From Rhizobiaceae bacterium (GTDB taxonomy: Bacteria; Pseudomonadota; Alphaproteobacteria; Rhizobiales; Rhizobiaceae), in NCBI GenBank assembly GCA_014238155.1, contig JABABQ010000015.1:1-64000 (forward strand): a DNA stretch of 64,000 nt. The letters run 5' to 3'. Shown piece by piece: positions 1 through 7,071 of this stretch. The first letter of the stretch is position 1. Every line of letters begins with the position of its first letter. Both the position numbers and the translations under genes were made by a program. A model generated the notes under the pieces. The model was not told the DNA's origin and did not search any database. It saw only the letters and a program-made list of their open reading frames with translations.

Positions 1-140
1 GACTGCCAAACTCAACGGCGTCGATCCGCAGGCCTGGCTCACAGATGTCCTCAGCCGTATTGCAGATCACAAGATCACAAAGCTGGACGAGCTGATGCCG
101 TGGAATTACCTTGCGGGCGAGTGACAATCTGGACGCTTAC
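1..140 (+). mobile_element. Right end of an IS66-family insertion sequence
   Basis: The window opens inside the last codons of an IS66-type transposase. Sixteen bases after its stop comes GGACGCTTAC, ending at 140. Read inward this is GTAAGCGTCC, matching the GTAAGCG ends known for IS66-family inverted repeats. I therefore place the element boundary at 140. IS66 elements usually duplicate 8 bp, so 141-148 would be one copy of the target duplication. The left end and the accessory tnpA/tnpB genes lie outside the window, so neither completeness nor activity can be judged. The boundary is inferred from the one visible end. Confidence 0.7.
2..124 (+). CDS. tnpC: IS66-family transposase, C-terminal fragment (cut by window edge)
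   Basis: Only the last 40 residues are visible, in the frame starting at base 2 and ending at TGA 122-124. They include [17 protein letters not shown] and LDELMPWNY, which are hallmarks of the IS66 transposase C-terminal element (commonly [15 protein letters not shown] and LDELLPWNW). The catalytic DDE domain lies upstream of the window. The gene runs to within 16 bp of the putative right inverted repeat, as expected if the stop sits almost inside the repeat. Whether the full gene is intact cannot be seen. Confidence 0.85.
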   Translation, partial: TAKLNGVDPQAWLTDVLSRIADHKITKLDELMPWNYLAGE

Positions 141-390
141 TAACATTCGTCGATTTGTGAGGGACGAACGCGGCGCAGCCTTGATCGAGTACACGATTCT
201 TCTTTCTTTGATAACTGGAATGATGGTCGCGCTTGTCATCACTGTGGCAGACTGGACGGAAGACCAATGGGCCAACTTCAACACCAATGTTGAAAACTGC
301 CAGGCAAATCAGAACGCAGGAAATTCCAACGCGTCAAGCAACGGCAGTGGAAACGCTGCGTGTAATTCTGCAGCAGGCAATTCAAACTAA
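100..390 (+). CDS. Flp/Fap-type pilin, 5' end replaced by IS66 insertion
   Basis: The protein carries the class IVb prepilin signature: a basic leader RRFVRDERG, then AALIEY with Glu at +5 and Tyr at +6 after the Gly cleavage site, then a hydrophobic helix ([19 protein letters not shown]). Flp pilins form adhesive Tad pili after cleavage by a TadV-type peptidase. Only the codons from about 142 on appear native. The ATG at 100 and a GTG at 121 both lie inside the IS66 end, so the original start was probably lost and any product would begin with IS-encoded residues. After the helix the protein has an odd tail of about 35 residues rich in Asn, Ser, Gly and Ala with two Cys. No tad/cpa genes are nearby. 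It may be a pseudogene; family assignment is good, expression doubtful. Confidence 0.6.
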   Translation: MELPCGRVTIWTLTNIRRFVRDERGAALIEYTILLSLITGMMVALVITVADWTEDQWANFNTNVENCQANQNAGNSNASSNGSGNAACNSAAGNSN

Positions 391-431
391 CAACCGGGTC
401 ACTAAACACCCGGTCAAACTGGGAAATCCAC

Positions 432-695
432 CCCGGCAAGCTGGCTTTTGTTGGTCATAGTACCGACGAGCACCGATACGGCAGGCTACTCGAACCGGGC
501 GACCTACAATTTCTCAACAATTATGTGGCTCTGCACACCCGCTCAGCCTGTCAGGACCATAATGACCCAAACAAAAAACGGTTGTTGTGGCGATTGTGGC
601 TGATGAACCCAAATCTGCGTCCGCGCACGGATTATTCAAAGCAATGGTTGAACGGTGTCGGGCTTGGCAAAGGCAATAATCAGATCCGCTTGTAA
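432..695 (+). pseudogene. TauD/TfdA-family dioxygenase, C-terminal remnant
   Basis: Reading the frame that ends at TAA 693-695 gives about 85 uninterrupted residues including RLLEPGDLQFLNNY, VALHTRSACQD and RLLWRLWLMNP. This is the C-terminal signature of Fe(II)/2-oxoglutarate dioxygenases of the TauD/TfdA clan: the GD(I/L)QF.NN loop, the distal iron-binding His in the LH(S/T/G)R motif, and the closing Arg-rich RRH(L)LRLWL segment. The N-terminal two thirds, with the HxD iron motif, is absent; upstream sequence merges into the pilin tail region without a start codon or ribosome-binding site. I read it as a deletion remnant. The ATG at 603 could at most give a meaningless short peptide. Confidence 0.7.
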
Positions 696-764
696 TTGAA
701 TTGCGGGTAATTCCGCTCCAAAATAAGGCATTAGCCGATTTATTCAGCCAATCTACGATCGAAA

Positions 765-825
765 TGTCACCAAATTCACATTCAGTCTTGAAGTTGGGCG
801 CAACCCTATTCAATGTGTCACCAAA
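765..825 (+). repeat. Two direct copies of TGTCACCAAA upstream of the TRAP operon
   Basis: TGTCACCAAA occurs at 765-774 and again at 816-825, 51 bp apart, in the leader of dctP. The second copy ends 29 bp before the start codon, so the pair could be regulator sites or chance. No known operator consensus was recognised. Confidence 0.3.
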
Positions 826-854
826 CACGAAGACTGTTTCAATGGGAGGAAACA

Positions 855-1856
855 ATGAAACAAACTACAATCAAACTGCTGGTCACAGCGATGGCCGCAA
901 CATTCACAACTGCTGCTTTTTCAGCCGATAAAGTGCTGACGATGTCTCACTGGGCAGGGCCAAAGCACGCTATGGCCACAAAAGTACATCCCTGGCTTGA
1001 TGAACAGCTAAAAGCCTGCAGCGGTGGTTCGCTTAGCGTGAAGATCGAAAACGGTCTTGCGTCCCCCCCCGCTCAATATGACACCGTTCGCGACGGCGTT
1101 GCAGACATCGGCTGGATCGTGCACGGCTACACCAAGGGCAAGTTTCTGACTACCAAGATGATCGAGCTTCCCGGCCTGTCCGGCAATGCTGAATCCATGT
1201 CAGTTGCGTTTCAGATGACCCACGAAAAATATTTCGCAGCAGCAAAAGAAGCCAAGGGCGTTGAAGTTCTGGCGAATTTTGTGCACGGCCCTGGCGTGGT
1301 CAATACGGCTGAGAAAATCACATCCTACAAACAGCTTGAAGGCAAAAAAATCCGCGTCGGTGGTGGCGTAGCAAACGCTGTTGGCAAGGCTTTGGGCGTT
1401 GCCGGTGTAAACATGCCAGCGCCAGCCGTTTATGAAGCGATTTCATCTGGCGTTGCCGAAGGCGTGTTTTTCCCGCTGGAAACGCTTTATTCGTTCAAGA
1501 TCAACGAGCTGACGAAATATTCTTTCAAGAATCCAGATGGCATGTACACAACGTCATTTGGCTTGATCATGAACAGCGACTCCTACTCCGGTCTTGATGA
1601 TGCCCAGCGAGCATGTGTCGACAAGATCCGCGGTGTGGAAATGTCTCGCACAATTGGTCGCTTTTGGGATGACGCAGACACGATTGGCGCAACCGAGTCT
1701 GCCAAAACAGGGTCGGTCGTGATCGAAGCAAGCGCCGAGGAGCGGGCTTATTTCACGGATAAAACCTCCGCAATTCAGGCTGAAGTGATGGAAGAGATCG
1801 AAAGCCGAGGTGTCGATGCCAATGCGGCGCTCGATTTCTTGAAGTCACAGCTCTAA
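855..1856 (+). CDS. dctP: TRAP transporter substrate-binding protein, DctP family
   Basis: This 333-residue periplasmic protein captures a carboxylate-like solute and delivers it to the DctQM membrane unit; the substrate cannot be told from sequence. The start at ATG 855 is chosen because GGGAGGA lies just upstream and because it begins a normal Sec signal peptide (KQTTIKLLVTAMAATFTTAAFSA, cleavage near residue 23-24). The mature part shows DctP features: LTMSHWAGPKHA at the N-terminus, the ligand-loop region YDTVRDGVADIGW, and a later LEGKKIRVGGG segment preceding the conserved Arg-containing binding helix. Length is normal. dctQ follows 18 bp later, so dctPQM form one operon. The best guess is a TRAP system of the TAXI-unrelated DctP class. 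Confidence 0.93.
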   Translation: MKQTTIKLLVTAMAATFTTAAFSADKVLTMSHWAGPKHAMATKVHPWLDEQLKACSGGSLSVKIENGLASPPAQYDTVRDGVADIGWIVHGYTKGKFLTTKMIELPGLSGNAESMSVAFQMTHEKYFAAAKEAKGVEVLANFVHGPGVVNTAEKITSYKQLEGKKIRVGGGVANAVGKALGVAGVNMPAPAVYEAISSGVAEGVFFPLETLYSFKINELTKYSFKNPDGMYTTSFGLIMNSDSYSGLDDAQRACVDKIRGVEMSRTIGRFWDDADTIGATESAKTGSVVIEASAEERAYFTDKTSAIQAEVMEEIESRGVDANAALDFLKSQL

Positions 1857-1874
1857 CGAGTTGCACTCAAACCA

Positions 1875-2417
1875 ATGCGTAGGTTTTTGACGAAAGCAGA
1901 AAGGCTGGTGGATTCTGCCAGCCTTTTTTCCGCGAATTTGGCGGCCGTGGTTTTGTTGGTGCTGGTGATTCTCACCTGCATCGACGTCATCGGTCGTTAT
2001 TTTTTCAACAGCCCGCTGGTCGGTGCGGTTGAGCTTGTCCAGATATGCATGGGAATGATCGTATTCTTTTCCTTCCCGATTATGTTTTTGCGCAATGACC
2101 ATATTGTTGTTGATCTGGTGCCCCAATTCGGCAGAGGCCGGCTCGGCTGGGCCGTCGCGATCCTGTTTCTGCTGATCACGGTATATGTTGCAATCTCACT
2201 GGGTGACCGGGTGATGGATTATGCGGCAAGAGCGATGGAAGACGGTGACATCACAGAATATTTACAGATCCCGCGTTATCCGGTCGTTGGATTGATTACG
2301 GCCGCCATTTTTTGCGCCGCCGCGGTCAGCCTGTTAAGAGCACTGGTTTTACTCAGCAGAATAAAATCCAGCGACCAATATGACGCTGACAGCACAGAAA
2401 GTTCGACTGATTCATGA
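1875..2417 (+). CDS. dctQ: TRAP transporter small permease subunit, DctQ family
   Basis: This inner-membrane protein of 180 residues has four hydrophobic segments (about 22-42, 55-75, 95-115 and 137-160), the standard DctQ topology. Family motifs include CIDVIGRYFFN near residue 36 and the VELVQICMGMIVFFSFP stretch in helix 2. DctQ bridges the DctM transport subunit and participates in docking of the solute-bound DctP protein. It sits between dctP and dctM and overlaps dctM by 4 bp (ATGA), which suggests translational coupling. The C-terminus is a short polar tail of unknown importance. Confidence 0.92.
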   Translation: MRRFLTKAERLVDSASLFSANLAAVVLLVLVILTCIDVIGRYFFNSPLVGAVELVQICMGMIVFFSFPIMFLRNDHIVVDLVPQFGRGRLGWAVAILFLLITVYVAISLGDRVMDYAARAMEDGDITEYLQIPRYPVVGLITAAIFCAAAVSLLRALVLLSRIKSSDQYDADSTESSTDS

Positions 2418-3703
2418 CTGAAGCCCTGATTGGATTTGGCGCTGTCCTGGTCCTTGCCTTCATGCGTATGCCGCTCGGCGTCGCCCTTGGACTGGTCGGC
2501 GTTGTCGGGTTTTCCCACCTGGCCAGTTTCCGCGCGGCCATATCAAGTGCGGCACGATTGGTGATAGATTCGGGTCAGTCCTACGGCCTTTCAGTTGTGC
2601 CCCTGTTTATCCTGATGGGATTGATGGTCGAACGGGGCGGAATGGCCAAAGAACTTTACCGCGCCGCCTATGTGTTTCTCGGCCACCGCAGGGGTGGTCT
2701 GGCAATGTCGACAATTTGTGCCTGTGGCATGTTTTCTGCCATTTGCGGCTCGTCGCTGGCCACCGCTGCGACCATGTCAAAAGTTTCCATGCCGGAAATG
2801 CGGCGCTACAAATATGCCGACTCCCTGGCCACCGCCTCGATTGCAGCCGGCGGCACGCTGGGTATTCTCATTCCACCAAGTGTCATTTTGGTAATCTATG
2901 GTCTGCTCACCGAAGCTTCGGTGGGCAAGCTGTTTATTGCCGGTGTCCTTCCCGGCATTGTCGGTGTTTTATTCTATCTGGCTGCCGTTATGTTTGTCGT
3001 TTCCCGCAACCCCGAGGCAGGTCCGGCAGGTGACCGAACGGGCTGGGGAGACCGGCTGATAGCCCTGCGAGATGTCTGGGCCACCCTCGGCTTGTTCATA
3101 TTTGTCATCGGCGGAATATATGTCGGCGCATTCACGCCGACAGAAGCTGCAGGAATGGGCGCTGCCGGATCTATCCTGATTGCCTGGTGGCGCGGCGCTC
3201 TTAATCTGAACGTTTTGATGGAAGTGACGCGTGAAACCACGATGACCACGGCAAAACTGTTCATGGTCCTGTTTGGTGCATTGATCTTCTCAAATTTTGT
3301 CAATCGCGCGGGATTGCCCGACGGTTTGATCGGCATCGTCAATTCATTCGACGCATCGCCTCTGGGGGTGATCTTCGTAATCCTGGCGATTTATTTGATT
3401 TTGGGGTGCGTATTTGAATCCCTGTCGATGATTCTGCTGACGGTTCCAATCTTCGCACCGGTCGTGGAAGCATTGGGATTTGATCTGATCTGGTTCGGTA
3501 TTCTGGTCGTTGTCGCGACGGAGATCAGTCTCATCACCCCACCGATTGGTCTCAACGTATTTGTCTTGAAAGGTGTGCTGAAGGATGTGCCGGTCAGCAC
3601 CATTTTCAAAGGTGTTACTCCGTTTTGGGTAGCCGATATCTTCCGTCTGATCTTGCTGGCACTGGTGCCTGGCATCGCCCTGTTATTACCATCTTATATG
3701 TAA
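2414..3703 (+). CDS. dctM: TRAP transporter large permease subunit, DctM family
   Basis: At 429 residues and with about a dozen hydrophobic helices, this is the Na+-coupled transport subunit of the TRAP system. Typical segments are visible: RMPLGVALGLVG near the start, ICGSSLATAATMSKVSMPEM (helical hairpin region), GGTLGILIPPSVILVIYG, and near the end TEISLITPPIGLNVFVLKG, the conserved P-P-x-G loops that form the sodium and substrate sites. Length is typical. It overlaps dctQ by 4 bp. The next gene begins 28 bp after its stop and may be cotranscribed. Confidence 0.94.
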   Translation: MTEALIGFGAVLVLAFMRMPLGVALGLVGVVGFSHLASFRAAISSAARLVIDSGQSYGLSVVPLFILMGLMVERGGMAKELYRAAYVFLGHRRGGLAMSTICACGMFSAICGSSLATAATMSKVSMPEMRRYKYADSLATASIAAGGTLGILIPPSVILVIYGLLTEASVGKLFIAGVLPGIVGVLFYLAAVMFVVSRNPEAGPAGDRTGWGDRLIALRDVWATLGLFIFVIGGIYVGAFTPTEAAGMGAAGSILIAWWRGALNLNVLMEVTRETTMTTAKLFMVLFGALIFSNFVNRAGLPDGLIGIVNSFDASPLGVIFVILAIYLILGCVFESLSMILLTVPIFAPVVEALGFDLIWFGILVVVATEISLITPPIGLNVFVLKGVLKDVPVSTIFKGVTPFWVADIFRLILLALVPGIALLLPSYM

Positions 3704-3731
3704 GCCACCCTGCGGGCTGGACCGGCGTTTA

Positions 3732-4019
3732 ATGAACGCCTCTCCAATCAATCAGAAACCTTTATTGACCGTCCGGCCGGGTGATTACATTCGGCTGCGA
3801 GGTTGGCCATTTACGGCGTATTTTAAAGTCGTGGTGAATGCCAGCGGCATTAAACTCAAGCGGGCCAGAATAATGGAATCATGGGGCGCCGTTCTCGGTG
3901 CCAATATGGCTCACCAACTTGAAAACGGAACAAATGTGAACGTTTTCGGACTGGAGTTTGTCGTCAGCGGAGACACCACTGGCAAAACCTGCACCGTGAT
4001 AAGAATTGAGGAGCTTTAA
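3732..4019 (+). CDS. Conserved-looking small protein of unknown function behind the TRAP genes
   Basis: This 95-residue protein was not recognised. It has no signal peptide, no membrane helix and no cysteine-rich motif apart from one Cys (TCTVIRIEEL). The sequence is full of alternating hydrophobic strands (YIRLRGWPFTAYFKVVVN, NVNVFGLEFVVSG, CTVIRIEEL), suggesting a small beta-barrel or SH3/OB-like fold; that is an inference from pattern only. It lies 28 bp after dctM, on the same strand, so it may be the last gene of the TRAP operon, but no clear ribosome-binding site precedes the ATG. No strong terminator was seen between dctM and this gene. Confidence 0.6.
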   Translation: MNASPINQKPLLTVRPGDYIRLRGWPFTAYFKVVVNASGIKLKRARIMESWGAVLGANMAHQLENGTNVNVFGLEFVVSGDTTGKTCTVIRIEEL

Positions 4020-4156
4020 CGCTCAAATGGGGAATAGCACTCAGCGTGCAACTGCCGTGCCGGCCCGCGCGCGACTGACAAAACCAATAGAGCGATCACG
4101 CTCAAACTAACCAAAGCCAACGGGGCAAAGCCTCCGCTCAATAAAACGGCCATCAT
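4016..4156 (-). CDS. Possible small membrane protein, 46 residues
   Basis: An open frame of 47 codons runs from ATG 4154-4156 (a second ATG follows directly) to TAA 4016-4018. It encodes a hydrophobic segment, FAPLALVSLSVIALLVLSVA, flanked by a basic RGPARQLH stretch, which reads as a single transmembrane helix with the positive side after it. A GGGGGT tract about six bases upstream could act as a ribosome-binding site. It is convergent with, and overlaps by 4 bp, the 95-residue gene. The frame is too short to exclude chance and no homology is recognised. Confidence 0.35.
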   Translation of the reverse strand: MMAVLLSGGFAPLALVSLSVIALLVLSVARGPARQLHAECYSPFER

Positions 4157-4494
4157 GACCCCCACAAGTTACCCGTGGCACACATTGCCACAACGACAAC
4201 ATCGCAAAGTTATCTTGCGTGAAGCTGGTCAGCCATATCGGGCTGTTACTTTGAAAATGTTAAGTACTACTCGCTGGAGATTGGACGGGTTAGTCGACCA
4301 AGCTACTTACCAAACATAATATCCCAATGACACGATACATATAACTTCAAACGCTGAAGTAATCAGGAGAGCCGAATTTACCAAATCCATTCCCTGCCCT
4401 TCCGCTTGTCGTGATTCGTTAACACAATATGAACAAACCAACTTGCGCGAAACTGTTTCACCCGCCGGTGCGATACCAAAACCGTTCAGCTCAT
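4157..4494. other. Intergenic region with one tiny hydrophobic frame
   Basis: Between the TRAP cluster and the OmpA-like gene there is about 340 bp with no convincing gene. On the minus strand 4307-4390 encodes 27 residues (MDLVNSALLITSAFEVICIV then SLGYYVW) that could be one membrane helix, preceded by GGGCAGGGA as a possible ribosome-binding site. I rate it as probably chance. No RNA gene was recognised. Confidence 0.3.
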
Positions 4495-4527
4495 CAAAAA
4501 GGGCCGCAGCTACTGCCACGACCCTTC
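4495..4527 (-). terminator. Rho-independent terminator of the OmpA-like lipoprotein gene
   Basis: Reading the minus strand, AAGGG..GGCAGTAGCTGC..CCCTT forms a hairpin (plus-strand arms AAGGGCCGCAGC and TGCCACGACCCTT, imperfect) followed by a T run from the plus-strand AAAAA at 4496-4500. It lies 23 bp downstream of the stop of the minus-strand gene ending at 4550. Confidence 0.7.
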
Positions 4528-4549
4528 AAAACTGCTTTATGAAGTCGCA

Positions 4550-5212
4550 TCAGCCCGATGTGATCGGTGAAATTTCGATTTCAACGCGGCGGTTACGTGA
4601 TTTGCCATCCTGGGTGTTGTTGGCAGCAATCGGGCGCTCTTCCCCATATCCGACAACATGGAAACGGCGTGTGTCTGTCCCCTGACTTACCAGGTAACGG
4701 GCAACATTAACGCCGCGCTTTTCAGACAATTGCTGGTTGAACGCATCACCGCCGTCGCTGTCGGTATGTCCGTAAACATTGACGATGGTGCGGTTATATT
4801 CACGCAAAACCACTGCCACTGAGTTCAGAACACGATAAAATTCCGGACGAATTGACGACGCGCCAGAAGCAAAAGTGATATTGCTGGGCATATTCAGGAT
4901 GATGACATCGCCATTGCGGGTTACGCTGACGCCGGTATTACGCAATTCATCGCGCAGTTTGGCTTCCTGCTTATCTTGATAAAGACCGATGCCCCCACCA
5001 GTCAAAGCGCCAATTCCTGCGCCGATCAAAACCGAATTTCGGGTGTTTGCGTTGGTGGTTTTACCAACAATGAGACCGCCGAGCGCTCCAATGGCGGCGC
5101 CTGTTCCGGCACCAATTGTGGTGTTAGAGACTTTTTGTTGTCCGGTATAGGGATCAGTTGAACACCCAGCAACAACGGCAGCGGCCAGTAGGGCAATGGA
5201 AATTTTTCTCAT
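4550..5212 (-). CDS. OmpA-family outer membrane lipoprotein with glycine-zipper segment
   Basis: The 220-residue protein starts with a lipoprotein signal (RKISIALLAAAVVAGC, lipidated Cys at residue 17). Residues about 30-80 hold a Gly-rich zipper-like hydrophobic stretch (GAGTGAAIGALGGLIVG and GIGALTGGGIGLY). The C-terminal half is an OmpA/MotB peptidoglycan-binding domain, with VNVYGHTDSDGGDAFNQQLS, EKRGVNVARYL and SKNRRVEIEI-like ending (KSRNRRVEIEI), which carry the Asp and Arg that hold diaminopimelate. The architecture matches YiaD-type lipoproteins. It probably tethers the outer membrane to the cell wall. It is monocistronic, with its own terminator. Confidence 0.93.
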   Translation of the reverse strand: MRKISIALLAAAVVAGCSTDPYTGQQKVSNTTIGAGTGAAIGALGGLIVGKTTNANTRNSVLIGAGIGALTGGGIGLYQDKQEAKLRDELRNTGVSVTRNGDVIILNMPSNITFASGASSIRPEFYRVLNSVAVVLREYNRTIVNVYGHTDSDGGDAFNQQLSEKRGVNVARYLVSQGTDTRRFHVVGYGEERPIAANNTQDGKSRNRRVEIEISPITSG

Positions 5213-5646
5213 AGTATTTGACTTTCAGGCTGATTGAGTCGCGACACAATGCGCAGTTAACGAAAACAATCGGTTAAAGTATGTCCAACCGACAATTGTT
5301 GGGAAATAAATCTCCACGGCTTATCTTCATGATGACAGGGATTGTTCTGCCTTGCAAAATTCGAAATCATCGGCGTTTGCCAAGCTTCTGTACCTGTAAT
5401 ATTGGGCGACACAAGGGCAAAAGCTGAATCGTTGCCAGACATGGCCTGCCATTGAATATTCAAATACCATCAGCATCCGCCAGTTGTAATATAGCCGACG
5501 GTAGGATGCGCTGCGGTGACCGCTGCTCATGCATACTCAACAGGTAAATCCTTGACGCGTGCAACTCTGCGGCTAATATTTGTTAGAAATCATCACCTAA
5601 GCAGTAGCGTTGTCAAACTGACAGCGTCATTTGGGAGGGCATATAG
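5213..5646. other. Divergent intergenic region, no gene seen
   Basis: These 434 bp separate two divergently transcribed genes (OmpA-like lipoprotein and cfa) and must hold both promoters. Short frames on the minus strand lack ribosome-binding sites and plausible composition. I see no RNA gene or strong palindrome. Confidence 0.5.
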
Positions 5647-6903
5647 ATGACAAAAGAGGCAGTTGTTTCAGACGTTAATACCATTCAGCTGACCGACGGG
5701 AATATCACCGACGTGATCAGTACCCTGCCAAAAAAGGTCGGATTTGTGGTTCGCGCCCTTGCGAAACTGCAGCAGGGATCGGTCAGGGTAACCATACCTG
5801 AAGGCAAAACCATTGAATACATCGCCCCGCAACCCGGCCCTCATGCAGAAGCCACTTTCCACAATTGGGGAGTTGTGCGCCGTATTCTTTCGCACGGTTC
5901 GCTTGGTATTGCAGAAAGTTACATTGAAGGAGAATGGGACAGTCCTGATGTAACCTCGTTTCTGCAGATGTTTCTGCTAAACTCTTATGGCGGTGGTGCT
6001 GAGAGTTTTTTCAATCGCAATCCTCTGCTGAACCTGTTGAGCAAATTTGGCCACTACCTTAACCGCAACTCCAAAACAGGTGCCAAACGCAACATTGCCG
6101 CCCACTACGATTTAGGCAATGAATTTTACACCCAATGGCTCGATCCATCGATGACATATTCCAGCGCCATTTTTCGTGATGGCGCCAATTCCCTTGAAGA
6201 AGCTCAGGAAGCAAAGTACCGGTCACTTGTAAAATTGACGGACATCCAACCCGATCACCACGTACTTGAAATTGGTTGCGGCTGGGGCGGTTTCGCCGAA
6301 TTTGTCGCTTCTAACATCGGGGCCAGGGTGACCTGTTTGACCATTTCGCAGGAACAACTTAATTTTGCCCGCGAGCGTATGAATAGGGCCGGTCTGGGCC
6401 ATCTCGTGGACATCAAATTCCTCGATTACCGTGATGAAACCGGAAAATACGACCGCATCGGGTCTATCGAAATGTTTGAGGCGGTTGGCGAGTCCTATTG
6501 GCCCTCCTATTTCGACCAGCTCCACAAATGCCTTAAACCCGGAGGTCGAGCCGGCTTGCAGGTGATCACCATTCGCGAAGAGGATTATGAAGCATACAGG
6601 GCACAACCTGACTTCATACAGAAATACATTTTTCCCGGCGGTATGTTGCCTTCTGCCGAGATTTTGTCGCAACTGGGAAACAACCACCAACTCGCAGAAG
6701 TCGCCAGTCGCGCCTTTGGCACCGACTATGCTGCCACGCTGGAGGCCTGGCGGCTGAAATTCTGGGAAAAATGGCCAACCATCAAACCTTTGGGTTTTGA
6801 TGAACGCTTCAAGCGCATCTGGGAGTTCTATTTCCACTATTGCGAAGCCGGATTCAAAGCCGAGTCAATAAATGTACGTCAATTGATTTATCAAAAGACC
6901 TGA
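5647..6903 (+). CDS. cfa: Cyclopropane-fatty-acyl-phospholipid synthase
   Basis: The enzyme transfers a methylene group from S-adenosylmethionine to cis-unsaturated acyl chains in membrane phospholipids, typically in stationary phase or under acid and osmotic stress. The 418 residues include a N-terminal lipid-binding region and a Rossmann methyltransferase fold with VLEIGCGWGGFAEF at about residues 206-219 (SAM loop), AAHYDLGNEFYTQWLDPSMT (family signature before it) and a terminal FHYCEAGFKAESINVRQL with the conserved Cys-containing loop. GGGAGGG sits about 12 bp before the ATG. Length matches alphaproteobacterial Cfa/CmaS. The gene appears to be monocistronic. Confidence 0.94.
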   Translation: MTKEAVVSDVNTIQLTDGNITDVISTLPKKVGFVVRALAKLQQGSVRVTIPEGKTIEYIAPQPGPHAEATFHNWGVVRRILSHGSLGIAESYIEGEWDSPDVTSFLQMFLLNSYGGGAESFFNRNPLLNLLSKFGHYLNRNSKTGAKRNIAAHYDLGNEFYTQWLDPSMTYSSAIFRDGANSLEEAQEAKYRSLVKLTDIQPDHHVLEIGCGWGGFAEFVASNIGARVTCLTISQEQLNFARERMNRAGLGHLVDIKFLDYRDETGKYDRIGSIEMFEAVGESYWPSYFDQLHKCLKPGGRAGLQVITIREEDYEAYRAQPDFIQKYIFPGGMLPSAEILSQLGNNHQLAEVASRAFGTDYAATLEAWRLKFWEKWPTIKPLGFDERFKRIWEFYFHYCEAGFKAESINVRQLIYQKT

Positions 6904-7071
6904 CCGCAACAGCTCTGGTGTCAGGATCCGGCTGTCAGCCAACGGCGCAACAGGATCGATCACATGAAAAACCAAACTACCAAACCGGCAAATCTGGAGG
7001 ATTCCTTTGCTTGCTCCCTACAATGAAGGCGTTTAGTTTCGCACCAAATAGCTTCCAGATCTGGACTCGCC

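Noticed and set aside
514-855. A 113-residue minus-strand frame
   Set aside because: Overlaps the TauD remnant and the dctP leader and has no recognisable motif or ribosome-binding site.
4307-4390. 27-residue hydrophobic peptide frame
   Set aside because: Very short, in AT-rich non-coding DNA; the ribosome-binding-site-like string could be chance.
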